A stretch of 64,000 bases of DNA from Adineta vaga (taxonomy: Eukaryota; Rotifera). Below are positions 23,170 to 36,000 of the stretch, piece after piece. Below the pieces are notes generated by a model. That model was not told the origin of the DNA. It did no database searches and worked only from the letters and a program-made list of their open reading frames with translations. Where the stretch lies: NCBI GenBank assembly GCA_021613535.1, contig CP075493.1, positions 372,001-436,000 on the forward strand. Direction: 5' to 3'. Numbering within the stretch: the first letter of the stretch is position 1; each line of letters opens with the position of its first letter. The translations under genes were made by a program, and so were the position numbers.

Positions 23170-23450
23170 TAATCAAAAACAATCCACAAAAAATCCATAA
23201 AAAATCACTTGATTGCTCTTCCACATCCAGAATAAAGCCAGTAAAAGTCATCAGGATATTGTCGATAAATCCAGTAGAAATCGCTGATTTGTTTTCGATA
23301 AATCCATAAAAAATCACTTGATTGCCTTTCTAAATCCAGAATAATACCAGTAAAAGCCACCAGGTTGTTGTCAATAAATCCATAGTTGATCATTAATAAA
23401 TTCGAAGAAATCCATAAAAATCGAGTGGGTTACTTTGTTGATGATGCCAA
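23170..23450. repeat. Tandem minisatellite, period about 118 bp
   Basis: Two good copies (about 23178-23295 and 23296-23405) and a third partial copy share AATCCATAAAAAATCACTTG, ATCCAGAATAA, CCAGTAAAAG and GTCxATAAATCCA in order. On the minus strand the copies stay open and encode a repeated GFILDxExQSSDFLW-like peptide, but no start or gene context supports a product. Confidence 0.75.
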
Positions 23451-23629
23451 TAAAATCTCACCAGGAAATACAGACAAAAGTCTTGAAAAGACTTCTATTT
23501 ATAAAACTTGTGCCGCGAAAGAAAACGGTGAATGGGTAGTCGACCATGGAATCGATTCGAATTCGGTTTAGAACAGTTTCTGATTAAATATAGACAAAGT
23601 TCGAGTTTCAATTGAATTTGATTTTTGAT

Positions 23630-24700
23630 CTAAAGATGGGCAAGTCAAGTCTCAAGGTATTTGACGTCACTTGGTCTCTTAGATTTTGGACAAAATAAAA
23701 ACTTGACTTGCCTTAACTTTTTATATTTGATCAAGTCACTGATCAAGTCCAAAACTGAATAAATATGTATAGGTGTCATACAGTTTAGTATTAGTTTTAG
23801 GGTTAAAAGTGTCAAAAAATTTGAATCAAGTACCATAGAATAACTTTTAGAGTGACTTGGGACCATAGATCGGAGGTTAACTCCATTTTTGCCTTGATTT
23901 CAAGTCACTTGTGGCCCCTCTTGAACTCGAAGATTTTCATATGTGGCTTAACCTGATCTGACTTGAGATATTTAAGCAATATCTTTAACTTGACTTGGGC
24001 AAAAAGTGAATGACCTGCTGATCTCGGTTTTAATCTAAAAGAAAACGTCATAAAATCGATTTTTGTCACATAAATCGTGTAAAATAATATATTTTAATCG
24101 ATCTTTTAGCATCAATCGAACGTAACCGATTTTCAATGTCGTAATTCGTTTCAAGAGATGTTCTCGATACGACGAGATCTTAGTTGATTAAACGCTGAAA
24201 AGAAACATAATTTAATTGATTTCTCAAATGGAAATGGACTTTTATCAGTTTCTCAAATACAGACATGGCAAGTCATCGACTTTTTGCCGAAGGCAAGTCA
24301 AAACTAATATCTGAAAAGTTCAAGTCAAATTATGTCTCGAAAATCTTCTAGCTCAAGTTATTCGACAAGTCAAGTCTCAAGTCACTTGATTTAACTTGCT
24401 TCGGATCAAAAATGGACTTGAGTTTTCATCGTTGATCCCAAATCACTCTATAAGTTTATCTATCGTTCTGAATTTAAAATTTTTTCTACATTTTAATTCC
24501 GAAATTAACACTGGAATGCATAAAACACCTGTATATATTTATTGAGTTTTGGACTTGGCTTATGACTTAATCAAATATAAAAGATGAAGTTAAGTTAAGT
24601 CATTTTTTGACTTGAATCGAATCAGGTCGAGTTAAATCAAGTGACTTGTGAGTTGATTTCATTTGACTTGTCCATGTCTGGTCAAAAGTAAAAAATCATT
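23630..24700. repeat. Degenerate CAAGTCA/TGACTTG repeat region
   Basis: CAAGTC, GACTTG, AAGTCACTTG and TCAAGTCAAG occur dozens of times on both strands without a fixed period, with locally palindromic CAAGTCACTTG. No gene is present. Confidence 0.75.
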
Positions 24701-25700
24701 TACATAATTGGACTGTGAAATAATTATTTTAATTGATAATTATGTGTAAAATCGATTAATGTCCTTACAGTCAATTGAAATCTTATAAAAGAATTAGAAT
24801 TGTCGAAAATTTAATCGGTTTTAATCATGATGAAGAAAAACTGAGTTTTTCTCGAAAATCGAATTATCAAAAAGAACTTCGCGACCTTTTTCAGAATCCT
24901 CATATCGACAAATAGTGGGCCAACAGCAAAGCAGACTGTGACATCCTTCACGCTGTGCTATCTATGTAAAAAAGTTTTTCGAAAAAAATCATGATTAAAA
25001 CTGATTTTGTTTTCTTTAAAAAGGAATTAAAATGGCACTATTGCAATCACTTTTTAGTCGGATTACTGGATTCTCAATTGATTTCAACTATTGTATCAGT
25101 CATTTTCCGTTTTAATCAATTTTAATCGGTTAACTACATCTTCATCGATTCGAATATTCGTGATATGCGCTGTGATATTGAGACAAAGATAAGGCTCAGT
25201 GTTATGTATCGAAGTTAACTGAATTTTGTTGTGATAATATGTCTACTATTTGTCAACGAGAGTAGTCAGAAAAACGTATTTTTAGCTCGTATTTTCTTCG
25301 TAGGATCATCAAAGAAAACCGCATTTTCAATGTAAAGGATTAAAATATCAAGATTGATTAGAAACGATTGAAACCGTGTAATCCGATTAAAAACTTATTA
25401 TAATAGTGCCATTTTATTTCATTTTTAGTGAAAACAAATTGATTTTAATCATGATTTTTCCCTGAAAAGTTTTACATGAGTAGTTACGATATAGCTCGAT
25501 ACTTACACATCCAGACAAAATACTAATGGTCCAGATTAGAATCGATTTTTCATATAAATCTGCTTAAATGAATTTTTCGATAATAATCAATTTTAAGTGA
25601 TGTTTTTTTTGATTAGAAATCGGATGGAAATCGAATGAAAATCGTAGCATTTAAATCGATTTTTCATCACAAAAAAATCGATTAAAATCAATTTTTTTGC
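24000..25700. repeat. Degenerate AATCGATTTTAATC repeat region
   Basis: Irregular copies of AATCGATT, AAAATCGATT and TTTTAATC(G/A) on both strands fill the stretch and grade into the CAAGTCA region on its left. Related words precede the acyltransferase gene at 12.9-13.1 kb. No gene is seen. Confidence 0.7.
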
Positions 25701-25714
25701 ACCTGTTTTTACAT

Positions 25715-26010
25715 GCGATAATCCGTGACCGCAACGGAAACGGTAGGATCCGGCACGTATCCTTTTATTCGTAAAAGTTCAACGGATCCTTTCTTGGGAA
25801 CCGCGAGGGATCCGGTTACCGCATCCGAAAATTTAATCCGGACTGCGGAATCCGATGGATTTACACCGGAAACGGTTGACCGTATCCGAAGATTCGATCC
25901 TTGTCTGGGAATCGATTGGAACTGCTTGGGAAACGGATGACCGGATACGAAGTTGGATTCCGGCTCCGGGAAATCATCGGAAATTTATGGATCCTGCCAG
26001 TTCCTGCCGT
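25715..26010. repeat. Degenerate CCGGAA/GGATCC repeat island 2
   Basis: It has the same word set as island 1 (GGATCCGG, CGGAAACGG, ATCCGGA, TCCGAA). Together the two islands bracket the AT-rich degenerate region. Confidence 0.75.
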
Positions 26011-26359
26011 ACCAGATTGACATGGGGATAGGATCACGTAAATGTGTGAATAGGAAAGAATGACTAACTCATCCCTCCTATAAGTGGAAACGTTATATGG
26101 TGAATGCCTAACACATAATCTGTTGGCACAAATAGGACGTAAGCAAATGCTTCTATTCCTTTTTATCTGTATCCAGAACTACGATAAAGTCTTGCAGTTT
26201 TGTTCAGATGGGAGAAACTTGTAAAATACAAGTGTGAGAGTTTTAATAATAATCCATAATGAACGTCGTAATCACCTCAAATCATACTAAGTCGATACCG
26301 CTGGCTTCTCAAGCAAACTAATCTTGTAATAGTCGTATATTATTTGAAGCAATAATCTG

Positions 26360-26470
26360 CATTATCATGGATCCTACGAGATCCCACGATATTCTATGGA
26401 TTCTTATAGATCTTGATAGATATCTTAGATCTTCTTGGATCCTGGGATCTCTTAGGATCCATCTGGGCCC
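26360..26470. repeat. Degenerate GGATCCT/AGATCTT patch
   Basis: ATGGATCCTACGAGATCCC, GATATTCTATGGATTC and several GATCTT/GGATCC words occur within 110 bp. It is like the patch at 15.3 kb. Confidence 0.6.
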
Positions 26471-27037
26471 GCTTTTCCCCCCTTAGTCAAAACCATGTAA
26501 TTGTCTGAATTAGAGAACAGTCTTTGACCTTAAACTAGTCAATTTGAACTAAATTTGCCAGAAGGAGTTTGAAAACATCTCATTGAAGAGTAATGTTTTT
26601 CCAAAAATTAAAACAAACTCTTTCATACCAGTGGATCTTTTTTATGACCGCGTGTTTAATAGTATGTTCTGTAGAAGAACGAAGGTCGAGTCTCAAACCA
26701 TTATCGATATTCATCATTTATGCAAGGCAAAACTGTCACACAATTCTGCTATGTTCTCAAAGGGTGTAAACAACGGATGCTACCATCACACCATTCTTCT
26801 TGAGTGAGCAATTGATTTTCTCGCTAACTTTTCGATTAAAGATATGGAATATCACCATCTTCAGCTTCAAATCTCAGATGAGATTCCTCCATATAGTACC
26901 AACCCAAGTGGTCATGCTACTTTAGCAGTACTATATATTATTCAGGAGCAGAGAAATAGATATTTTTTATTGTTTCTTTGCAGAGTCTTTATTTTGTACG
27001 GACTTTGTATGTCAAAAAACTGTCAAGAAGACTACTT
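26471..27037. other. Intergenic, 3' side of the ABCB gene
   Basis: There are two short frames of doubtful quality and no recognised feature. The 3' UTR and polyadenylation site of the minus-strand ABCB gene should lie here. Confidence 0.5.
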
Positions 27038-30000
27038 TTATGAACTGTTTCGAATAAGCATTCGATAATAGGCACCATGTTGCTTCATTAGCTCATCGTG
27101 CGTTCCACTCTCCACAATACGTCCACTGTCAACTACACAAATGAGATCACATGAACGAATAGTCGAAAGACGATGAGCAATAATGAGTGATGCTCGACTT
27201 GGATCTTCTTCTTGTGTTTTTTCCAGAGCTTGCTGTACAATCTACAAATAACGTTCGATTTTTCGACAAGAAAAGAAGAAAAATGACGAACTCGTTCATT
27301 ATGTGAGTCCATAGCACTTGTGCTTTCATCCAACAGCAATAGTTTCGGTCGACGAAAAATGGTGCGAGCTATAGCAATACGCTGCTTTTCGCCGCCCGAC
27401 AAGAAGCCACCTTTCATCCCCACTTTCGTCGCATATCCCTAGTTTTACAGAAAATGAGACAAATATCTATTATTATTTGTTCACTCACTTGTGGTAGTTG
27501 TTGAATAAATTCATGAACATTAGCTTTAGTTGCTGCAGCCATGACATCTTCAAGCGAAAATGTTTCTTTCCCGTAGGCTATATTCTCAGCAATTGTCATA
27601 TCGAACAAGACTGGCTCTTGACTGACAAGGCCAATGCAAGAACGAACCGAGTAAATATTCAGTTGTCGAATATCAACTCCATCGAGACGCTAGGTTTCGT
27701 TGACAAGCACCATATAATTGTATAAATATGAAAATAAACGTGAATTACTTACTAATTGACCTGATGTTACATCATAGAATCGTTCTAAGAGTTGAACGAT
27801 CGTTGATTTTCCACAGCCTGATGCACCTGTATTCATAGGGATATAAAGTTATTCAAGAGCAGAGATAAAAATATAAGTAACACTTACCAACAAGAGCTAC
27901 ACGTTGATCTAGCCAAAGCATAAAGGAAAAAAGTAGATGAAAATAAGATATATATATATCACTCACTTGGTTTAATGGTCAGTTGAAAGTTATTGAGAAC
28001 CGATGATCTTGGTCGAGTAGGATAAGCAAATTTTATTTGGTTAAATTCGATTTCACCATGAAAGTCGAACTATGTATTAAGTAAACCGAAGTGCGTAAAT
28101 ACAGATACAAGCTGTACTGATTTTTCTCGCTATGAAAACTCAGTTATATATTCACATGCACTAATCAACAGACATATGCATCGACATCTGTGTAAGTATT
28201 TCATGACACTCGCAAATGGAAACATGCACTCTGTGTATGTGTAAGAACCTCCACGCTCACCTTCAGGAAAAAAGGACGCCTGTACTAACATTTTATGGCA
28301 CCCACAAAGAGAGATAAGTCCTTAATGTATCTCGGCGTCATCTACACTCAGAAAAATTCTGATATATGCATCAATGTTTTTATACATGTATTTGAGTCGG
28401 TACATGATTTCTACAATTCCACGTTTTTTCGGGGTATGTTGTGTTGTTTCATGTATTAATACGTATATTGAGTCGATATATCGATCTAGATTTGAGTACA
28501 TGTATCAACATATATACTTGTAAAAACTCTAGAACTTCAAAAATAATGTATTGAATTGATTCATGTATTCAAATTTCGATTTTTGTAACATTTTATCGAT
28601 ATATGTACTTATATCTACGTATACCGAGAAGCTTAGTACAAGTTATATCTGTATACATGCATTTGTGTAGGTAAACATAGTTATGGACATAATATATGGC
28701 TTCAAGAACAACTAACCAGTTCTTGACCTTCAGTTGAACGGTTGTCGATTGTTGGTGTTCGATCAAATAAATCAAAAAAACTTTGAGCTCCTGTTATGGA
28801 GGTACCAATATCGTCACACCTACGCATAGATAGTTCAAATGGACTGCTAGAGACTGAATTGATTACTTACATGCTTAGACATATTTGCATGATTTGTAAG
28901 AAAAAGGTAGCAAAAGCAAATATCCTGAAATAATGTATTTAACAAGTCAAACCTTTACGAAATAGAAATAAGACTTTCTGTGTACTTACATTATAACATT
29001 GCGCGAATTTAACTCATGCTGTTCAACAAGAACAAGAGCACGCCAATAAAGAGCTGCGAGAACGAAGGAGTGTAAGCCCCAGATGACACCAATTCCTATT
29101 GCTACAATTATTGCTGTTTTTCGACGCATACTACAAGAACATTCTTGTAAACGTATATAGATAGTAATAGACATACTGACATGAATACTGTATAAACTAT
29201 TTCAGAATATTGTCGCAAAACTTCTTTTTCGATTGTTAACTGTTTCACTGTGCGCATATTGTGGATGACTTCGACAGCGAGCTATTAAATGAAAAACAGC
29301 AAATGACGGTTACATCTATTCTCATAAGTAGAGAAACAACGAAACGGTCGACACGTTTTAAATCTCTTTTAGTGTCTAATAGATAGTGATAATCTAGCTG
29401 ATCTTACCGAACTTCCTTGTTCAAGGAGCAAATTTGAGCGTTTAGTGAGTTGCGCCTGCAAGTTTATATTAATGTACGAGACAGAGAAATTAATCATCAC
29501 ACCAATAAACACGATTAATGTCAATTGCCAACTGAAGAAAACGCCAAGGATAAAACCAAAAACGATTACGGTCAAAGTTTCAAAAATGACACCTAATCGT
29601 GTGCCAGTTATCTGTTGTAAAGCTAACGCATCTGACGAAAGACGAGCACATATAGAACCAGAACTGTTTTCTGGTCGATCAAAATAGGCAACTTCTTGAC
29701 GAAGAAAATCAGCAAAAGCTTTAGCACGAACACGCTGTGTCAGTTTCGAGCCGGATAACGCAAAAGCAGTGTACTAGGAAAAAAAAACAGGAAAAAATGC
29801 TGATCAATATCATCAACGATATTCCTACTTGAAAGAAACGAATAACTATTGTGAGAAGACCTATCAATAAGAAAAGAGAACTGACAATAAGTACTTGTCG
29901 CTGTCTTTCAGAATATATGCATTCCCGTAATGCCTAAAATATGAAACGAGGCATAGTTTTAATCTCCTTACATCATTTTCTCTTTAGCTAAATGACTTAC

Positions 30001-33000
30001 ATGAACTATCTTTGAGAGCAAATAGGCCATGATTGGCATAGTGACTCCACCACAGATAGCTGCTATACAACCGGCTAGAATAGTTTTCCATTCTGGACTG
30101 TTCATCGATAAAAGTCTCAACAATGTGTTTCGCCGTGCAACAGACGATAAGCTTTTCTAAGGAACAAATTTCGTTTAAAAAATACTGATAAATAGTTAGA
30201 TTTCTATACGTACTCTTTCAGCATTGATAACTTCAGCATTGCTGAGCAGACGAGAACGCTCGGCTATTGACACAGAATATTTAAAAAATTGTTTGTTGAA
30301 CAACAACTACATACTTATTTCTTTTTCGTCTTCATCTTCTATTTCTTGTTTGGTCATTGTCTCGTACGCATTATCGTTCCATCGTTCTGTTTCTTGAGCT
30401 TTAACCATGTTCTGATATTTACCTCCTTCTTTAGCCATCAATGTTTCATGCGTTCCCTCTTCAACTACATTTCCTTTATCTAATACATAAATATGATGTG
30501 CATTTTTAACTGTTGTAAGACGGTGAGTAATCACAATTGTCGTGCGACCTATGTATAGTGGAATAATGAAAAAACAGAATAAGTGACTTATATACTTTTG
30601 CACGCTTCATCGAGTGCTTTTTGAACAACTCTCTCGTTGGTATTGTCAAGTGCGCTCGTTGCTTCATCCAATAAAAGTAAAGTCGGTTGTTTAACAAGAG
30701 CTCGAGCTAATGCCACACGTTGTTTCTCACCACCACTTAACTGAGCACCACGTTCTCCGACTAGTGTGTTATATTTCTACAAATTGAAAGACAACAAAGG
30801 ATAAATAAGCACAACTAAGTGGATGTTTGATACAAACATCAGGAAGTTGCATGATGAAATTGTGTGCATTGGCTTGTCGTGCTGCTTCTTCAATTTGAAG
30901 GCTCGTCGCATTTAGATTTCCGTAACGAATGTTTTCGTAAATACTTGTACCAAATAGAATCTATAGGAATATTCAAGAGAACAAAACAAAACAGCAGAAG
31001 AGACATACCGGTTCCTGACTAACGACCCCAATGTTTTGTCGAAGTTGTTTGATATCGTACTCGGCGATCGGTCGACCATTTAGCGTAACACTACCTGATG
31101 ATGGTTCATAATATCGAAGGATAAGCGATACGCATGTACTTTTCCCTTTTCATTTTGATAGAATGTTAGTCGCTCAGCATATCTACTTTATCAAAAACTC
31201 ACCACAGCCACTTAAACCTACTAAAGCAGTTGTCTCATCAGCACGAGCTACTAGGCTGAGATTACGTAGAATAGGTGACTCTTGTCTGGCAGGATAGGCA
31301 AAGTAAACATTACTAAACTCAATATCGCCATTGATATTTATTGATTCTTTGTATGAGTGAGTTCCATCCCATATCTGTTTCCCATATTCATCTGTTTCTT
31401 CTGCCTAAATTGCAGAGGTGAATAGACAACTCATTAATAGAAATGATAGATCATTTATATATATCTTACTTCATCAATCAATCTAAATACTTGTACTGCC
31501 GCACCTCTGGCTTCTGCAAATGACTGCAAGAACAAACCCATAAAGCCGAGAGAAGCAACGCTTTGCGCATAAAGGAGCACTACCTATTTGAAGCGTGAAA
31601 TATCATACACTACGAACGTTTAAATGACTAACGTACAACAAGAATATCCCCGATAGTCACCACGCTCCGTCCACCGTAATGCATGAGAATTGTGCCAGCG
31701 ATGAAACCAACGGCTTCCAGAAGATAATCTACAAAAGTAAACCACCCGGCAAAAAGACCCAAAAAAGCACCTTTACGCACACTACTCCAACGAGTTGCGC
31801 TCAGTTCTTGCTCGTACCTACATAAAAAACAAAGAATACACGCTCTTTTTCGCTTATATAGACTACGAATGATTAAATTACGTTGTTAACAAAAAAAACT
31901 ATACAGTTTTAAAAATTACTAAGGTCAACGATTCCGGCGTCCGATTTAGATCGGAGTCTGTTGGAAACATGGTTTTTTTCCTGACCATTCCTACCGTTTC
32001 CTGAAGAGAAGGAACCGAAAAGTGAAAGCAGTATTCAAGACCGGAAAGACAGCGTGGCGGAAACATCGCCTTCCGCACAAATCTGCCACCACAATTACAC
32101 GAGAACTAAACCATCCTCTGCGAAAAAAGTCATGAAGCTTGTCAAAATTTTATCAGTACTAGCCATATACAAGAATCAACCACTTCCGGTGGAACAGTTC
32201 ACAGACTTTTCCCCTACGAATACTTCATAAACTTCCAAAAACTCCTTGCCGCTTCGATACCAATTCCAAAAAGATCTCCCTGAGATCTTCTTATGTACTA
32301 CCCTAAGGGCGAAGAAAACACGTGAGAGATCCGTTCAAAGACACAAAAAAATGTTTTCGAGACCCAGTTGAGGCTCTGTCAGAAACTGCAAATTGTTATC
32401 TTCTTGGTATTTTAACAGGAGGGGGTTGAGAGCTAATATGGCCTTACATATAGCGTTTTGGCCAAATATTAGGAAAGATCTTTCTGAGTGCGTTGGCCTC
32501 AAAGACTTAGAAAGTCGTTTTTGGCAGATGGTAGAATCTTATGTTTACAAATATCATTTAACTAAGTTGAATTTTGTTCGTTGAAAACAAAATCTCTGCG
32601 AACCGTTATGCTAAGCTCTTATAGTTTTAAATGAAAAAAATCGTAAGAATTGTAGGACAAATCGTTAATCAATTGTTACTATTTGTTGATCAGCAAGGTT
32701 GTGTGCATATTTATAGTCTTAATACAATCTTTGTGAACAGTCATATAAAGTTGATGTTTTTTTTATCTATGATGATAAGAAATTTTGTGGTTGCTTGCGC
32801 CGCACTTTTGATCTATTTCAAAAATTTAAAAATTCAACATAATCACATATTCACTTTACAAGAGATTATTTTCATTATGTTTTAATTAAAAACGGTTTAT
32901 AATCGGTCGAATTTGTATCGTTTCGACTCACCTATAATCCATGTTTAAAAAATCATCATTTTTTTGTGTTTATCTTTGCCCCTATTCTTTTGACGACTCA

Positions 33001-36000
33001 TATAAAAGAAAACTCTAAGAAAACAAATATTACTTTTATCACGAATTACCGACTTATCAGTTGAAAGCTCATGTGATTGAAAAAGAGATGTTAAGAACCG
33101 TTTTCTCAATATGATACTATACTGAAGACAGCAAACGTATATATACATATATTGTTTCTGAGCACATGAATTGGCGAAAACTAAGCAGAAAACGATGATT
33201 TGAATCGAGATGACTATACTGTCCGAATATTCGTGAAACAACTAGACATATTCGGTCGTTTCCCACCGTACCTGGTTGACCTCGGCTTGTTTACGAGATC
33301 TTATGTCAGACGTCCTGCAGGAAATGAGCATCTTCGTCATTTTACAGAAAGACGTGTCCGAGTCGGACGTCGCCAGATTTTTCTAGTAGTTTTCTCACCA
33401 TTTCCAACCGGACACAGCGGGAAAGTGAGCAAAAAATCTCGGTGGCTTCCCGTTTGAAACACTGCTTCCATGATTCGGTGATTTACGTTACGTTCCGGTC
33501 GGCTCCGGCTCAGACGCTTCGACCACGATATAAGTTACCGATAACTGCTACCTTTAGATAGATGTGTCCGAGAACTGAGAGAGGAGACCTAAAGTATCAA
33601 GACAGTAAAAGCAAAGTCAAGATTATTCTCTTACAATCATAAACCGACCATCAAGTCTGTTACAGTTTCATTTTTCTAACAACTAAAGTGGTACACTCTC
33701 TACAATATATCTCAGATTTACACATTTGTCTTTACAGAGATTTTTAAGAATGTGGAAATGAGTGCAAAAAATGTCGTTGTTATTACATTACTTTTGACTT
33801 CGAGAATTTAGGAAAAAAGACGCATTAAACTCCGTAGAATCTTTTAAAAGTTTTATAATAGTATATTTAAGAATATTATGTTGGTTACATAACATACACA
33901 AGAAGATGAAAAGATGACGAAAACGTTATTATATACAATGCACAATGAGCGTAAAGTAAAGTGTGTTTGGACGATATTAAAGAAGAAACGAATAGTATTA
34001 AAAGACTGCGGCCCTATTTTTCTGTACTGCTGGTTGTCGTTGTATCTTAATTTCGAAAAATAAAAGTCCACGCTACTGGACTGTATTTTTCAACCAAAAC
34101 TAAACTACTGGTCTAAAACTGAACGATGATTAGTAGCGACATTCATTCATCGATATATACACTGTTCCTCAATCAGTCGCTGACTAAGCACTTTGCATTA
34201 CAAGCTGTCTGCATAGCAAGTCACAAATAGTGCTGATTCTAGAATAATATCTGCATTTATAATTGATAAATATTGTGTTTGGACTTTCGGCAACATTGCA
34301 TTATATATATTGTCGGAAGTGCAATAATTAAAGAATAAATGAATCACTATTGGCTATTGTCGAAGTTACAGTTTGACAGTGGGCAAAAATCAAGCAAAAA
34401 CACAAATTTCGACAATTGCCAAAAATCAACTGCGAAAGTCACTACTGCAAAATTTGCGTTTATTATCACTACATGAAAGAACAAAAAGTTCTTCCAGCTT
34501 TCTGCGCAGAAACAAGGTAATGGCGCCACTACTTTTGGATTGGTCAAAGTCAATAATTGTTGTTTATTTCTATTCATCTAACAGTGGGTGAAGATAAAAA
34601 AACTCACGAGGGAAGTAGCCAAAGTCTCTCTTCGATTTAGAGCTCATACTTTGGCCATAACTAGACCTCAATATGAATAGCAAAAACCAAAAAGGATTCG
34701 TGTCTATGGGTTATTGCAGCTCAGTAATGACCGTTTTACTGAAGTTTTGGTTTTCGCTAGCGTATGAGCTCTAAATCGATGGGATACTTTGGATACCTCT
34801 CTTGTCAGTAAATTTTCGTCTTTTTCTGGTTGTTTGTGCACTCAAAAAGTGAGTACACTCTAGAATCGATTAGTATGTCCGGTCGTTTACCCGATAACAT
34901 TTGGAAGGCTAATGCGATTGTCATGAAGTTTTGAATACAGCATTATCTCATCAGTATCTCGGTCGAGTTCGAAGATGAGAATGATTGGTCGAGCTGTTCC
35001 TAAGTTATCCTGAAAATCGTCATTTTTCCCTACATGAAAATCGACCTGTTTTCGCTCTCGTAAAAACCTGTTCCTGTCATAAACAAATAAAACCTCAACT
35101 ATTATATACCATGTGACAGAGAATATCACGCGCTACAAAACGCTATGTAAAACATAAAGAAACAAGAAGGCTAACTCACCTATTGCAAAAATCATTAAAA
35201 GGGAATTAGTACTGTTTTTGTCCACGCTCTAATTGATCCAATATTAGAGCTGTCTTTCGATCCTAGAGATGATACTTCGAGGCATTCTGGGTCGGAGAAT
35301 TCGAATCTGAGCTGCCTATGCCTTTAAATCTTATTGGCCGAGTAGTTACCCACAGAAACCAAGTTATAGGAAAAATAATTTTTTTAAGTTAAATGAAAGC
35401 GAAGAGTTCAGATGTTAACTGTATTCGTCTCGAAATCTTATTGATTTACCAGCAGCCAATAGAAATCAAGTTTTTATACAAAAAAGGTTTGTCAGGATAG
35501 TTTTCAGGTTCACACATTCCAGAATGAGTCATCTGTCTCATAGGCGGCGGTGCGTCTTGAATCCAAGCGGAGCTCATAGTGTTTTCTTCTTACAATTAAT
35601 CGAACCGCGGTGATTTAATTCTTATGAGAGAATTAACCAAAGCTCTTTTACTTCATTTAGCAGACCAACAGAATAAATCAATAAAAAGATGTTAGACTTT
35701 TCGCAAAACTTTTTGTCTTTTATTCTTTGGAAAGATTAATATATCGCCGTTTTCCTAAGAAATTTCTCTTAGAGTCCAATAAAACTTCATTTGTTGTATA
35801 CCATTCGATAGAAAACTTTACGAGCTACAAAATGATACATAATATATAAAGAAATAAGGAGCCTAAGTTACTCATATGGCAAACATAATTATGCAGAAAA
35901 TGGTTCCATTGTTGTCGACGATCTCGTTGATCCAAAATTAGGGCTCTATCTTCACATTACAAATATGTTACTTCGAAACCCGACTGGTTGAACAGGACAC

